Positions 1 to 6,543 are shown, counted from the first letter of the stretch. The stretch is 6,922 nt of DNA from Pseudomonadales bacterium (GCA_016763235.1 JAESUE010000394.1:1-6922); one strand, 5' to 3'. Numbers and translations: made by a program. Notes: generated by a model from the sequence alone, not told the origin.

Positions 1-491
1 ACGAAGGTTACGGCCCTGGTGGCGTGGCAGTTTTAGTGGAAACAATGACGGATAATGTTAATCGTACTGTGGCTGAGGTGCGTCATGTTTTTAGTAAAGC
101 TGGCGGTAATCTTGGGACAAATGGTTCCGTCGCCTACATGTTTACCCGGCGGGGTGAAATTGCCTTTCCAAAGGGTGTCGATGAAGATGCCTTGATGGAG
201 CAAGCGCTGGAGCTTGGGGCGGAAGATATTCTTGTTCATGATGATGGTAGCACGGATGTCATTACCGCCTTTGAAACATTCGGTAGTGTACTGGATGGTT
301 TGAAAGCAGCGGGTTTTACTCCTGCGGGTGCTGAAGTGACAATGGCTGCGGAAAATATGATGGACATGGATGCAGAAATGGCAGAGAAAGTGATGCGGTT
401 TATTGATGCACTTGAAGACTTGGATGATGTGCAAAATGTCTATTCTAATGCTAACTTTACGGAAGCGTTAATGGAGCAGCTCGCCGGATAG
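1..491 (+). CDS. yebC: YebC/TACO1-family protein, 3' part (5' end outside window)
   Basis: This is the C-terminal part of a YebC/TACO1-family protein; the frame is open from the first base, with the first whole codon at 3. It gives 162 residues, against about 246 for the E. coli protein, so roughly 85 N-terminal residues are missing. The start of the visible part reads EGYGPGGVAVLVETMTDNVN, a family hallmark, followed by RTVAEVRHVFSKAGGNLGT. The acidic C-terminal domain (around codons 100-160, rich in Asp, Glu and Met) is typical. Family members were long annotated as transcriptional regulators. More recent work on TACO1 and YebC homologues supports a role in translation, relieving ribosomes stalled on proline-rich stretches; which role applies here is not visible. 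A yebC gene directly upstream of ruvC is the common gammaproteobacterial arrangement. An ATG at 45 or GTG at 24 inside the open frame is not the true start. Confidence 0.95.
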   Translation, partial: EGYGPGGVAVLVETMTDNVNRTVAEVRHVFSKAGGNLGTNGSVAYMFTRRGEIAFPKGVDEDALMEQALELGAEDILVHDDGSTDVITAFETFGSVLDGLKAAGFTPAGAEVTMAAENMMDMDAEMAEKVMRFIDALEDLDDVQNVYSNANFTEALMEQLAG

Positions 492-738
492 CTTTCCAAT
501 AAGGTGCTCTTTGTAAGCGTTCCTTGTATGTGATTACTCAGCTTACGCTCGAATTCGCTAAGTAGTTACCGCTTTATGTTTTACCAGACTGTTGGAGAAG
601 CTTCTAGCGAGTGCGAAACAAGGAAAAGTATGACGAAAAATCTCCGCTTATACACAGCAAAGAAGTATTTTGAGTGCTGTTATATCACTGCATTGTACTG
701 GCGAGAACTTTTTAAAACCATATTTACAGGTTGTTAAT
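492..738. other. yebC-ruvC intergenic region, no clear signal
   Basis: These 247 bases hold no supportable gene. I looked for an intrinsic terminator after yebC, a LexA box (CTG-N10-CAG) and a sigma-70 promoter before ruvC and found none that is convincing. Visible but weak structure: GTAAGC (513-518) can pair with GCTTAC (541-546); TTCCTTGT (520-527) is the reverse complement of ACAAGGAA (618-625), with 90 bases between; AGAAGCTTCT at 596-605 is a 10-base palindrome. The ruvC frame stays open upstream to a TTG at 670, but those residues do not look like RuvC. Confidence 0.5.
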
Positions 739-1257
739 ATGCCCTTGATTCTAGGGATCGACCCCGGATCCCGCTGCACAGGGTTTGGGCTTATTCACTT
801 TGAGCAGGGGAAATCTCGGTATATTACTAGTGGTTGTATCCGCACTATAGGGGATGATTTTCCTCACAGACTTCAGCAAATATTTGAAGATCTGAGTGAA
901 ATAGTAAAAGAATATCAACCCGATGAAGCGGCTATTGAGCAAGTGTTTCTGGGTAAAAATGCAGATTCTGCTTTCAAGCTGGGGCAGGCGCGTGGCGTTG
1001 CCATTGTTGCCGCTTCCAGTCAATCTATTCCCGTTTCCGAATATTCCGCCCGCCAAGTGAAGCAGGCCGTGGTGGGGAAGGGTGGCGCGACTAAATCACA
1101 GGTTCAGCACATGGTTTGTCATTTATTAAAATTGGAATCCAGCCCGCCGGAGGATGCCGCCGATGGTTTAGCCATTGCTTTATGCCATGCCCATATGAGC
1201 CGTGGTCTGGCTGCCTTGGTAGGGGCGCAAAATTTTCGTCGAGGGCGCGCCAGATGA
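739..1257 (+). CDS. ruvC: Holliday junction resolvase RuvC
   Basis: RuvC is the dimeric endonuclease that cuts Holliday junctions symmetrically in recombinational repair, working with RuvAB. The product has 172 residues, against 173 in E. coli. The four acidic catalytic residues of the RNase H-like fold are in place: Asp8 in LGIDPGSRCTGFG, Glu67 in AAIEQVF, and Asp139 and Asp142 in PPEDAADGLAIALCHAH. The basic loop KQAVVGKGGATKSQVQ (108-123) is also typical. I chose the ATG at 739 because the protein then begins MPLILGIDPG like its family, and AGG at 728-730 lies 8 bases upstream as a modest ribosome binding site. The frame extends upstream to a TTG at 670, but those 23 residues have no family similarity. 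The ruvA start follows 10 bases after the stop, so the two are surely co-transcribed. No LexA box is visible upstream. Confidence 0.97.
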   Translation: MPLILGIDPGSRCTGFGLIHFEQGKSRYITSGCIRTIGDDFPHRLQQIFEDLSEIVKEYQPDEAAIEQVFLGKNADSAFKLGQARGVAIVAASSQSIPVSEYSARQVKQAVVGKGGATKSQVQHMVCHLLKLESSPPEDAADGLAIALCHAHMSRGLAALVGAQNFRRGRAR

Positions 1258-1267
1258 GAAATAGAGT

Positions 1268-1885
1268 ATGATTGGTTTTTTACGTGGTTTAATTGTCGAA
1301 AAACAGCCTCCGTTATTGTTGATAGAGGTAAATGGTGTGGGTTACGAAGTTAATGCGCCAATGTGTACCTTCTATCGTTTGCCAAAACTTGGTGAGCAGG
1401 TTGTGTTGTATACCCATTTTGTGGTGCGTGAAGATGCACATACGTTATTTGGTTTTTCCTCTAAAAAAGAACGAGCACTTTTTCGTACCCTCATTAAAAT
1501 AAATGGTGTTGGCCCAAAAATGGCCCTAGCGATTCTTTCTGGTATGGAAACGGATGCCTTTGTTTTATGTGTGCAGCACGGTGATGCGGCGACGTTAATG
1601 AAGCTGCCGGGTGTTGGGAAAAAAACCGCAGAACGCCTCGTAGTGGAAATGAGCGACAAGTTTAAGGATTGGGGGCTTAATAAGGCTGATGATAGAACGG
1701 AAGGACTTATAGGCATCGATCAGGTTGAACTTTCTTCTACTGGATATATCCAAGAGGCGGAAGATGCACTTGTGGCCCTTGGTTATAAGCCGGCAGACGC
1801 GAACCGCATGGTTAGTAAGGTAAAAGATCAAGGTGACAATAGCGAAGCATTGATTCGATTGGCTTTAAAAGCAATCGTGGGATAG
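1268..1885 (+). CDS. ruvA: Holliday junction branch migration protein RuvA
   Basis: RuvA forms the tetramer that binds the four-way junction and positions two RuvB rings on opposite arms. The 205-residue product (203 in E. coli) shows all three domains. Residues 1-64 are the OB-fold, beginning MIGFLRGLIVEK and holding VNGVGYEVNAP; the acidic pin residues Glu55 and Asp56 are present. Residues about 70-130 carry two helix-hairpin-helix motifs, INGVGPKMALAIL (78-90) and LPGVGKKTAERLV (113-125). After a flexible linker (about 135-158), residues 159-205 form the RuvB-contacting domain, with EAEDALVALGYKPADA (163-178). The ATG at 1268 is preceded by only a weak purine stretch (GAGAAATAGAG), so translation may be partly coupled to ruvC, 10 bases upstream. 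The 71-base gap to ruvB contains a dyad. Confidence 0.97.
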   Translation: MIGFLRGLIVEKQPPLLLIEVNGVGYEVNAPMCTFYRLPKLGEQVVLYTHFVVREDAHTLFGFSSKKERALFRTLIKINGVGPKMALAILSGMETDAFVLCVQHGDAATLMKLPGVGKKTAERLVVEMSDKFKDWGLNKADDRTEGLIGIDQVELSSTGYIQEAEDALVALGYKPADANRMVSKVKDQGDNSEALIRLALKAIVG

Positions 1886-1895
1886 CTCTCCATTA

Positions 1896-1915
1896 TTGTC
1901 TATCGTGATAGTCAA
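1896..1915. repeat. Imperfect dyad between ruvA and ruvB
   Basis: TTG-t-CTATC and GATAG-t-CAA are arms of an inverted repeat around a central GT, with one T/T mismatch per half. It starts 11 bases after the ruvA stop and ends 41 bases before the ruvB ATG. With a two-base centre it would make only a small hairpin in RNA, and no T run follows, so it is not an intrinsic terminator. An operator-like protein site or an mRNA processing site is possible, as is chance. Confidence 0.35.
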
Positions 1916-1956
1916 CGTATCGTTCAAAGGATGGCGCACTTGCTGAGGTTACGAAA

Positions 1957-3021
1957 ATGATTGAGACAGACCGGATTATCTCATCGGCGTCAAAAGAAAC
2001 TGAAAAACAATTTGATCGAGCAATTCGTCCCACCGCCCTGCAGGACTATATCGGTCAGCCCGCTGTGCGAGAGCAGATGGAAATCTTTATCACTGCTGCC
2101 CGTAATCGCCAGGAACCTCTCGATCATACCCTTATCTTTGGCCCGCCGGGCTTAGGTAAAACGACCTTGGCAAATATTATTGCTGTAGAAATGGATAGCC
2201 AAATTAAATCCACCTCTGGTCCCGTATTAGAAAAAGCCGGAGACTTGGCGGCTCAGCTCACCAACCTTGAGGAGGGTGATGTGCTGTTTGTGGATGAAAT
2301 CCACCGTTTAAACCCTTCTGTTGAAGAAATTCTTTATCCAGCGATGGAAGATTTTCAACTTGATATCGTTATTGGTGAAGGCCCTGCCGCCCGATCAATA
2401 AAGCTTGATTTGCCCCCTTTTACTCTAGTGGGAGCGACCACGCGGGCTGGACTGCTGACCTCTCCCTTGCGCGATCGTTTTGGCATCGTGCAGCGGCTTG
2501 AATTCTACCGTGTTGAAGATCTTTCCATTATATTACAGCGCTCTGCAGGCATTATGGGCGTTGAGTTGGAAGTAAGTGGGGCGCTAGAAATTGCGCTCCG
2601 TTCAAGAGGCACGCCTCGTATCGCCAACAGGCTTTTGCGCAGGGTTAGGGATTTTGCTGAAGTAAAGGCAGATGGTAAAATCACCACCACAGTGGCTCGC
2701 CAAGCTCTGAATATGCTGGCGGTTGATCAGTGCGGGCTGGATAACATGGATAGGCGTTTTTTGTTATGTATGATAGAAAAGTTTTCTGGCGGCCCCGTTG
2801 GTATTAGTAGCATTTCCGCTGCAATCAGCGAAGAAGTGGGCACGCTGGAAGATGTGGTCGAGCCTTATTTGATTCAGCAAGGTTTTTTAATGCGCTCATC
2901 AAGAGGGCGTATTGTGACCCCCCACGCATATTTACACTTTGGTTTAACGCCTAAGCAGTCTGTTCAGACTATATTCACCGATGATGGGCAAAATCAGTTA
3001 GATGCTAGCAGTGAGCCATAA
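1957..3021 (+). CDS. ruvB: Holliday junction branch migration ATPase RuvB
   Basis: RuvB is the hexameric AAA+ motor that pulls DNA through the RuvA-bound junction. The product has 354 residues (336 in E. coli), with the small excess at both ends. After the family motif RPTALQDYIGQ (24-34) come Walker A GPPGLGKT (62-69, Lys68), Walker B LFVDEIHR (110-117, Asp113 and Glu114), sensor 1 GATTRAG (159-165), the trans-acting arginine finger Arg174 in SPLRDRFG, and sensor 2 around Arg221 in RGTPRIANRLLRR. Residues from about 258 on are the winged-helix DNA-binding domain, ending QQGFLMRSSRGRIVTPHAY (307-325). The ATG at 1957 has GAGG at 1945-1948, 8 bases upstream, which supports this start. The gene runs straight into the Tol-Pal cluster after 54 bases; the ybgC gene often found here is missing. 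No terminator hairpin is visible after the stop, so read-through into tolQ is likely. Confidence 0.97.
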   Translation: MIETDRIISSASKETEKQFDRAIRPTALQDYIGQPAVREQMEIFITAARNRQEPLDHTLIFGPPGLGKTTLANIIAVEMDSQIKSTSGPVLEKAGDLAAQLTNLEEGDVLFVDEIHRLNPSVEEILYPAMEDFQLDIVIGEGPAARSIKLDLPPFTLVGATTRAGLLTSPLRDRFGIVQRLEFYRVEDLSIILQRSAGIMGVELEVSGALEIALRSRGTPRIANRLLRRVRDFAEVKADGKITTTVARQALNMLAVDQCGLDNMDRRFLLCMIEKFSGGPVGISSISAAISEEVGTLEDVVEPYLIQQGFLMRSSRGRIVTPHAYLHFGLTPKQSVQTIFTDDGQNQLDASSEP

Positions 3022-3063
3022 GTCGGTTTTTCTTATACCTACACATTTTTTATTTTCTAGCGC

Positions 3064-3067
3064 GGAG
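3064..3067 (+). promoter_or_regulatory. Ribosome binding site fixing the GTG start of tolQ
   Basis: GGAG at 3064-3067 stands 8 bases before the GTG at 3076. The in-frame ATG at 3088 would lie 20 bases from it, too far, and has no better site of its own. This favours the GTG start. Confidence 0.7.
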
Positions 3068-3075
3068 AATTTTTT

Positions 3076-3789
3076 GTGAAAACGGATATGTCCCTTGTCC
3101 ACCTTATTAGCAATGCCAGTGTATTGGTGCAGCTTGTCATGCTGCTGCTGCTGGTGGTGTCTTTTGTTTCTTGGGTGATTATATTTAAACGGTTTTCTGT
3201 TTTATCAAAAGCACAAAAACATATTCGTTCTTTTGAAGAAGAATTTTGGTCTGGGGTCGATTTAGGCCGACTGTATGTGCGAGTCAACTCAAACCCCACG
3301 CCGGAAAGTGGCCAAGAGAATATTTTTAGAGCTGGCTTTAAAGAATTTGCTCGTTTGCGCCAACACTCTCAGGCAGATGCCGAAGCGGTTATGGAAGGTA
3401 TGCAACGAGCGATGCGTGTCACCTTATCCCGAGAGCAAGAGCGACTAGAAAAAAGCTTATCATTTCTGGCTACGGTGGGTTCCACCAGTCCATATGTCGG
3501 TTTGTTCGGTACCGTATGGGGCATTATGAATTCATTTCGCTCTTTGGCTGAAATGAATCAAGCAACATTGGCGGTGGTGGCACCGGGTATTGCAGAAGCT
3601 TTAATTGCCACGGCGATGGGCTTGTTTGCGGCAATTCCGGCAGTGGTTGCCTATAACCGCTACGCTGCACAAGTGGAATCAATTCTTAATAGTTACTATA
3701 CCTTTGCAGATGAATTTTCCAGTATTTTGCACCGTAAGGCCCACGCCCAAGGTGATATTTCTAATGCTTCGGCACAAACGGAAGCCTAA
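3076..3789 (+). CDS. tolQ: Tol-Pal system inner-membrane motor subunit TolQ
   Basis: TolQ belongs to the MotA/TolQ/ExbB family and forms the pentameric inner-membrane channel that, with TolR, turns proton flow into movement of TolA. The product has 237 residues (230 in E. coli). Three membrane segments are visible: about 16-37 (VLVQLVMLLLLVVSFVSWVI), about 135-153 (GSTSPYVGLFGTVWGIMNSF) and about 169-193 (APGIAEALIATAMGLFAAIP). The cytoplasmic loop between the first two holds the typical FEEEFWSG (53-60). The pore threonines known in TolQ and ExbB correspond to Thr146 and Thr179. It starts with GTG; the alternative ATG 12 bases downstream is less well placed for the ribosome binding site. TolR follows after 15 bases. 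Confidence 0.96.
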   Translation: MKTDMSLVHLISNASVLVQLVMLLLLVVSFVSWVIIFKRFSVLSKAQKHIRSFEEEFWSGVDLGRLYVRVNSNPTPESGQENIFRAGFKEFARLRQHSQADAEAVMEGMQRAMRVTLSREQERLEKSLSFLATVGSTSPYVGLFGTVWGIMNSFRSLAEMNQATLAVVAPGIAEALIATAMGLFAAIPAVVAYNRYAAQVESILNSYYTFADEFSSILHRKAHAQGDISNASAQTEA

Positions 3790-3804
3790 GGGGAGGGAGA
3801 AATA

Positions 3805-4233
3805 ATGGAACTAATGAGAAGGGGGGCGAAGCGTAAACCCATGTCTGACATCAACGTTGTGCCTTATATTGATGTCATGCTTGTTTTGTTGATTGTGTTT
3901 ATGGTTACCGCTCCCATGTTGACCCAGGGTATTCAGGTTGAGTTACCTAAAGCTGTGACCTCCCCAATAGACCTAAAAGACCAGGAACCTTTAGTGGTAA
4001 CGATAAAGAAAACAGGAGAGTACTTTGTGGAACTGGGGGATACCCGAGATGAAGCGCTGGGGCTTGACGCTGTTAGCGATATGGTTGCCGCAATCCTTAA
4101 AAATAAGCCAAAGACTCCAGTGCTAGTGAATGGAGATAGCCAAGTTATGTACGGCACAGTCATTAAGCTTATGGCTGCTCTGCAGCAGTCTGGCGTGTCG
4201 AATGTCGGTTTAATTACAGATTCGCCTCAATAA
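3805..4233 (+). CDS. tolR: Tol-Pal system protein TolR
   Basis: TolR is an ExbD/TolR-family protein with one membrane helix; its dimer sits in the TolQ pore and carries the proton-accepting aspartate. The product has 142 residues, the same length as in E. coli. The short cytoplasmic tail is basic (MRRGAKRKP), followed by SDINVVPYIDVMLVLLIVFM (14-33). Asp23 in YIDVMLVLL is the essential proton-pathway residue, at the same position as in E. coli. The helix ends near APMLTQGIQVELPKA (36-50). The periplasmic domain closes with VNGDSQVMYGTVIKLMAAL (108-126) and GVSNVGLITD, the conserved groove-forming part. A strong purine-rich ribosome binding site (GGGAGGGAG, 3791-3799) precedes the ATG. The tolA start follows 9 bases after the stop. 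Confidence 0.96.
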   Translation: MELMRRGAKRKPMSDINVVPYIDVMLVLLIVFMVTAPMLTQGIQVELPKAVTSPIDLKDQEPLVVTIKKTGEYFVELGDTRDEALGLDAVSDMVAAILKNKPKTPVLVNGDSQVMYGTVIKLMAALQQSGVSNVGLITDSPQ

Positions 4234-4238
4234 GGGGG
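4234..4238 (+). promoter_or_regulatory. Ribosome binding site fixing the GTG start of tolA
   Basis: GGGGG at 4234-4238, directly after the tolR stop, lies 4 bases before the GTG at 4243. The ATG at 4241, two bases earlier, is in another frame and meets a stop after six codons, so the GTG is the real start. Confidence 0.65.
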
Positions 4239-4242
4239 CGAT

Positions 4243-5049
4243 GTGTCACAGAGACCTCTGAGGGATTTAGCAGGCCCATTTTTCAAGGCAGCGCTTTTAC
4301 ACGTGCTGGTTGTAGTGCTACTTATTTATAGCTGGGTTGGGCCGGAAGAGCCCCCTGTTAAGCCTAAATTCAATAGTATTAAGGCATCCCTGGTAGCGCT
4401 TCCAAAGCCTATTGCTGTACCCGTGAAGCAGGAAACAAATCAAAAAAAGAAGCAAGAAACTAAACAAAGAAAAAAGCGCGAGCAGGAAAAACAAAAAAAA
4501 CTTCGGGAAAAAAAGCGGCAGCAGAAATTGGCTAAAGCAAAAAAAGAAAAGGTGCGCCTAAAAGCAGAAAAACAACGGCGTCTTAAAGAGCAAGAGAAAA
4601 AAAAGCAACGAGATAAAGAACGTAAAGAAAAATATAAAGCGGATCAAAAAGATGAGCTGAAACGCATGCGCAAGAAAGAAGCGGAGCGTCTATTGGAATT
4701 GGAAAAACTGCGGGAGCAGGAAACGCAGCGCCTAGAAAGTTTGGAGCACTCAGAAGAGCAAAAAATCATTGGGCAATATATTGCCGCCATTCAGCAGCAA
4801 GTGCAAAGAACGTGGTCGAGGCCACCCAGCGCACGTAAAGGCATGCAGTCGGTTTTGAAAATAACAATGATCCCTGGCGGAGAGGTTCTTTCTGTTTCCG
4901 TTAAAGAAAGCAGTGGCAATGCCGCGTTTGATCGCTCTGCAGAGCAGGCCGTTTATAAAGCTGGGATTTTACCAGTTCCTCCTGATGCGGCTATTTTTGA
5001 TCGATATTTTAGAATAATTGAATTGATATTCAGACCCGAGGATTTGTAG
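4243..5049 (+). CDS. tolA: Tol-Pal energy-transducing protein TolA, short K/E/Q-rich form
   Basis: TolA is anchored in the inner membrane by one helix and spans the periplasm to contact TolB and Pal; it is energised by TolQR. The product has 268 residues, clearly shorter than E. coli TolA (421). Domain I is the N-terminal helix, about 13-32 (FFKAALLHVLVVVLLIYSWV), with the conserved His20 that contacts TolQ. Domain II (about 62-171) is a long charged helix of Lys, Arg, Glu and Gln with only five alanines, unlike the Ala-rich domain in enterics. Domain III (about 172-268) is recognisable from IAAIQQQVQRTWSRPPSA (179-196), SVSVKESSGNAAFDRSAEQA (217-236) and the terminal FRPEDL. It has a GTG start. 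The stop TAG shares its last G with the tolB start. Domain II is encoded by A-rich DNA with runs of up to eight A (4493-4500), yet the frame is intact. Domain III makes TolA much more likely than TonB. Confidence 0.94.
   Translation: MSQRPLRDLAGPFFKAALLHVLVVVLLIYSWVGPEEPPVKPKFNSIKASLVALPKPIAVPVKQETNQKKKQETKQRKKREQEKQKKLREKKRQQKLAKAKKEKVRLKAEKQRRLKEQEKKKQRDKERKEKYKADQKDELKRMRKKEAERLLELEKLREQETQRLESLEHSEEQKIIGQYIAAIQQQVQRTWSRPPSARKGMQSVLKITMIPGGEVLSVSVKESSGNAAFDRSAEQAVYKAGILPVPPDAAIFDRYFRIIELIFRPEDL
5038..5042 (+). promoter_or_regulatory. Ribosome binding site for tolB inside the end of tolA
   Basis: GAGGA at 5038-5042 lies within the last tolA codons, 6 bases before the GTG at 5049. With the one-base stop/start overlap (TAGTG) it supports translation of tolB coupled to tolA. 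Confidence 0.65.
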
Positions 5050-6378
5050 TGTTGTATTTACCTAAAATAGTAATGGCGCTTTTTCTAATTCAAATGAGCG
5101 CTTTTGTCCAAGCGCAGCTGCGGATTGAAATCACCCAAGGAGGGGATAACCCTACACCTATTGCCGTAGTACCATTTGCTTGGAGTGGTACAGGTCTTCT
5201 CAAGGAAGATGTGGCGCAAGTGGTGGCAGATGATATGGGGCGCAGCGGCCAGTTCAAACCGTTGATGCGCGCCGATATGCTGAGTCAGCCGAATTCCAGT
5301 AAAGAAGTTTTTTTATCGGGATTGGCGTGTCCTGGGGGTTGATTACCTGTTGGTTGGACGAATTAATGCCGTTGCCTCGGCTCAAGTGCCTGGAAGCTCT
5401 TCTGCGATAGTGCCTGCTTACGGGCTTAGCTATGAGCTAATGGATGTGCGTGCTCAAAAGCTCGTTGCCAGTTGGAAAATTGCCCAAGTAAAAGATTTGC
5501 GTGCTGCCGCGCACCATATTAGCGATACCATTTACCAGAAGCTGACAGGGTTGCGTGGCATTTTTTCCACCAAGCTAATGTATGTTTCAGTGACGAAAGA
5601 AGGCAGTGGGAAAAGACTATATAAGCTACAGGTGGCAGACGCTGATGGGCAGCGGCCCCGAACTCTGCTGGAGTCTTCAGAGCCGCTTATGTCACCAGTG
5701 TGGTCGCCTGACGGAAAACGCGTGGCGTATGTATCTTTTGCTGGTGGCCGCCCTGCTATTTACATTCAAAATCGTTTTACGGGAAAACGCATTAAACTCA
5801 CTGCATTCTCTGGAATTAATGGCGCGCCAGACTGGTCGCCAGATGGCAAAAAGATGGCAATGGTTCTATCGAAAGATGGCAATCCTGAAATTTATATTAT
5901 GGATTTGAAAACGCGTGCGCTACGTCGATTAACGCACCATTATGCGATTGATACGGAGCCTCGGTGGACAAAGGATGGCGCATCGTTGGTATTTACCTCG
6001 AATCGCGGTGGTTCTCCTCAGATTTATAAAGTTGATGCGCTTACAGGCAAGGTGAGTCGATTAACATTTCGGGGGAATTATAACGCGAGGGCGCAAGTGT
6101 CGCCTGATGGCCATGATTTAGTCATGGTGCATAGAGAGAACGGACAGTTTCATATTAGCGTGCAGAACCTGCAAAGAAACCTGTTTACGAACTTGACGAA
6201 GACAAGCCTCGACGAGTCTCCGAGCATTTCGCCGAATGGCAGTATGGTTATTTATGCCACACAGCATAAAGATATGGGTGTATTGGGCGCTGTGGCAATT
6301 AATGGCAACATAAGATACCTGCTGCCCGCGCACCATGGAGAGGTGAGAGAGCCAGTATGGTCGCCCTATTTGAATTGA
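5049..6378 (+). pseudogene. tolB: Tol-Pal periplasmic protein TolB, frame broken by one extra T
   Basis: TolB is the soluble periplasmic partner that links TolA to Pal. As read, translation from the GTG at 5049 gives 97 residues and stops at 5340-5342. The family sequence resumes one base on: after Glu86-Val87-Phe88, moving ahead one base at the T run gives YRDWRVLGVDYLLVGR and then an open frame to 6378. The rejoined protein has 442 residues, close to the usual 430. It has a signal peptide with a likely cut after Ala22 (FVQA/QLRIEITQ), an N-terminal alpha/beta domain with PTPIAVVPFAWSG (35-47), and a beta-propeller with motifs spaced 43-44 residues: WSPDGK (218 and 262), WTKDGA (306), VSPDGH (350), ISPNGS (393) and the final WSPYLN (437-442). 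The downstream part shows no decay, so the break is recent, a sequencing error, or bypassed by slippage. Without bypass no working TolB is made. The identity is certain; its status as a pseudogene is not. Confidence 0.85.
5308..5314 (+). other. Seven-T run where the tolB frame breaks
   Basis: Seven T follow GAAG and precede ATCGGG. In the tolB start frame this reads GTT TTT TTA TCG; removing one T gives GTT TTT TAT CGG, which restores the family sequence. The shift needed is +1 (or -2). A tRNA-Phe slipping from TTT 5310-5312 to TTT 5311-5313 would give it, as would RNA polymerase dropping one base. Confidence 0.85.
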
Positions 6379-6440
6379 TCGAAAATTTTCTATAAGTCTT
6401 GATTAATTGTAGGGAAACTATGTGTAGTGCGTTAAACTGA

Positions 6441-6510
6441 ACTACAGTTATGAGAAATATTTCTCGGTATATGTTGGTTAAATGTTTGAAAATATACTGT
6501 AGTGTTCAAA
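6441..6510. repeat. Nested inverted repeats between tolB and pal
   Basis: The gap contains ACTACAGT (6441-6448) and its exact reverse complement ACTGTAGT (6496-6503). Between them is a perfect 14-base palindrome GAGAAAT-ATTTCTC (6452-6465). A third pair, TTTGAA (6485-6490) and TTCAAA (6505-6510), brackets the right arm of the first pair, so those two stems would compete unless a pseudoknot forms. The block ends 33 bases before the pal ATG. No T run follows any stem, so it is not a plain terminator. It could be an operator, an mRNA stabilising or processing site, or part of an untranslated leader that changes fold. I see no well-spaced sigma-70 promoter: TATACT at 6493-6498 has no good -35. 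Confidence 0.45.
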
Positions 6511-6543
6511 GTTATACCTAATTTATAAAACAAGGAGTGAAGA

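Noticed and set aside
33..434. Long minus-strand open frame opposite yebC, and similar ones opposite ruvC, ruvA, ruvB, tolQ and tolR
   Set aside because: They lie wholly inside strongly conserved plus-strand genes, have compositions expected of antisense shadows, show no recognisable domain and no ribosome binding sites.
670..738. N-terminal extension of RuvC from a TTG at 670
   Set aside because: The 23 extra residues are not RuvC-like. The ATG at 739 gives the standard length and N-terminus and has a ribosome binding site.
3021..3060. T-rich stretch after ruvB as an intrinsic terminator
   Set aside because: There is no GC-rich hairpin directly before the T runs, so it does not meet the requirement.
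4288..4335. Alanine in place of the first serine of the TolA membrane-helix motif described in E. coli
   Set aside because: As I recall, Pseudomonas TolA also has Ala at that place while keeping the histidine, so this is probably normal variation.
5309..5315. T TTT TTA in the tolB start frame matches the classic -1 slippery heptamer (as in HIV gag-pol)
   Set aside because: A -1 shift here enters the third frame, which runs about thirty codons to a TAG near 5408 without any TolB-like sequence. The TolB frame needs +1 or -2, so standard -1 programmed frameshifting cannot rescue the gene.
5350..6378. Second half of tolB as an independent gene starting at TTG 5350
   Set aside because: The frame continues upstream as TolB sequence to the T run, there is no ribosome binding site before 5350, and the product would lack the signal peptide needed for the periplasm.
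6370..6396. Possible promoter at the tolB end (TTGAAT and TATAAG)
   Set aside because: The spacer is only 15 bases and the -35 matches four of six positions, which is too weak to annotate.
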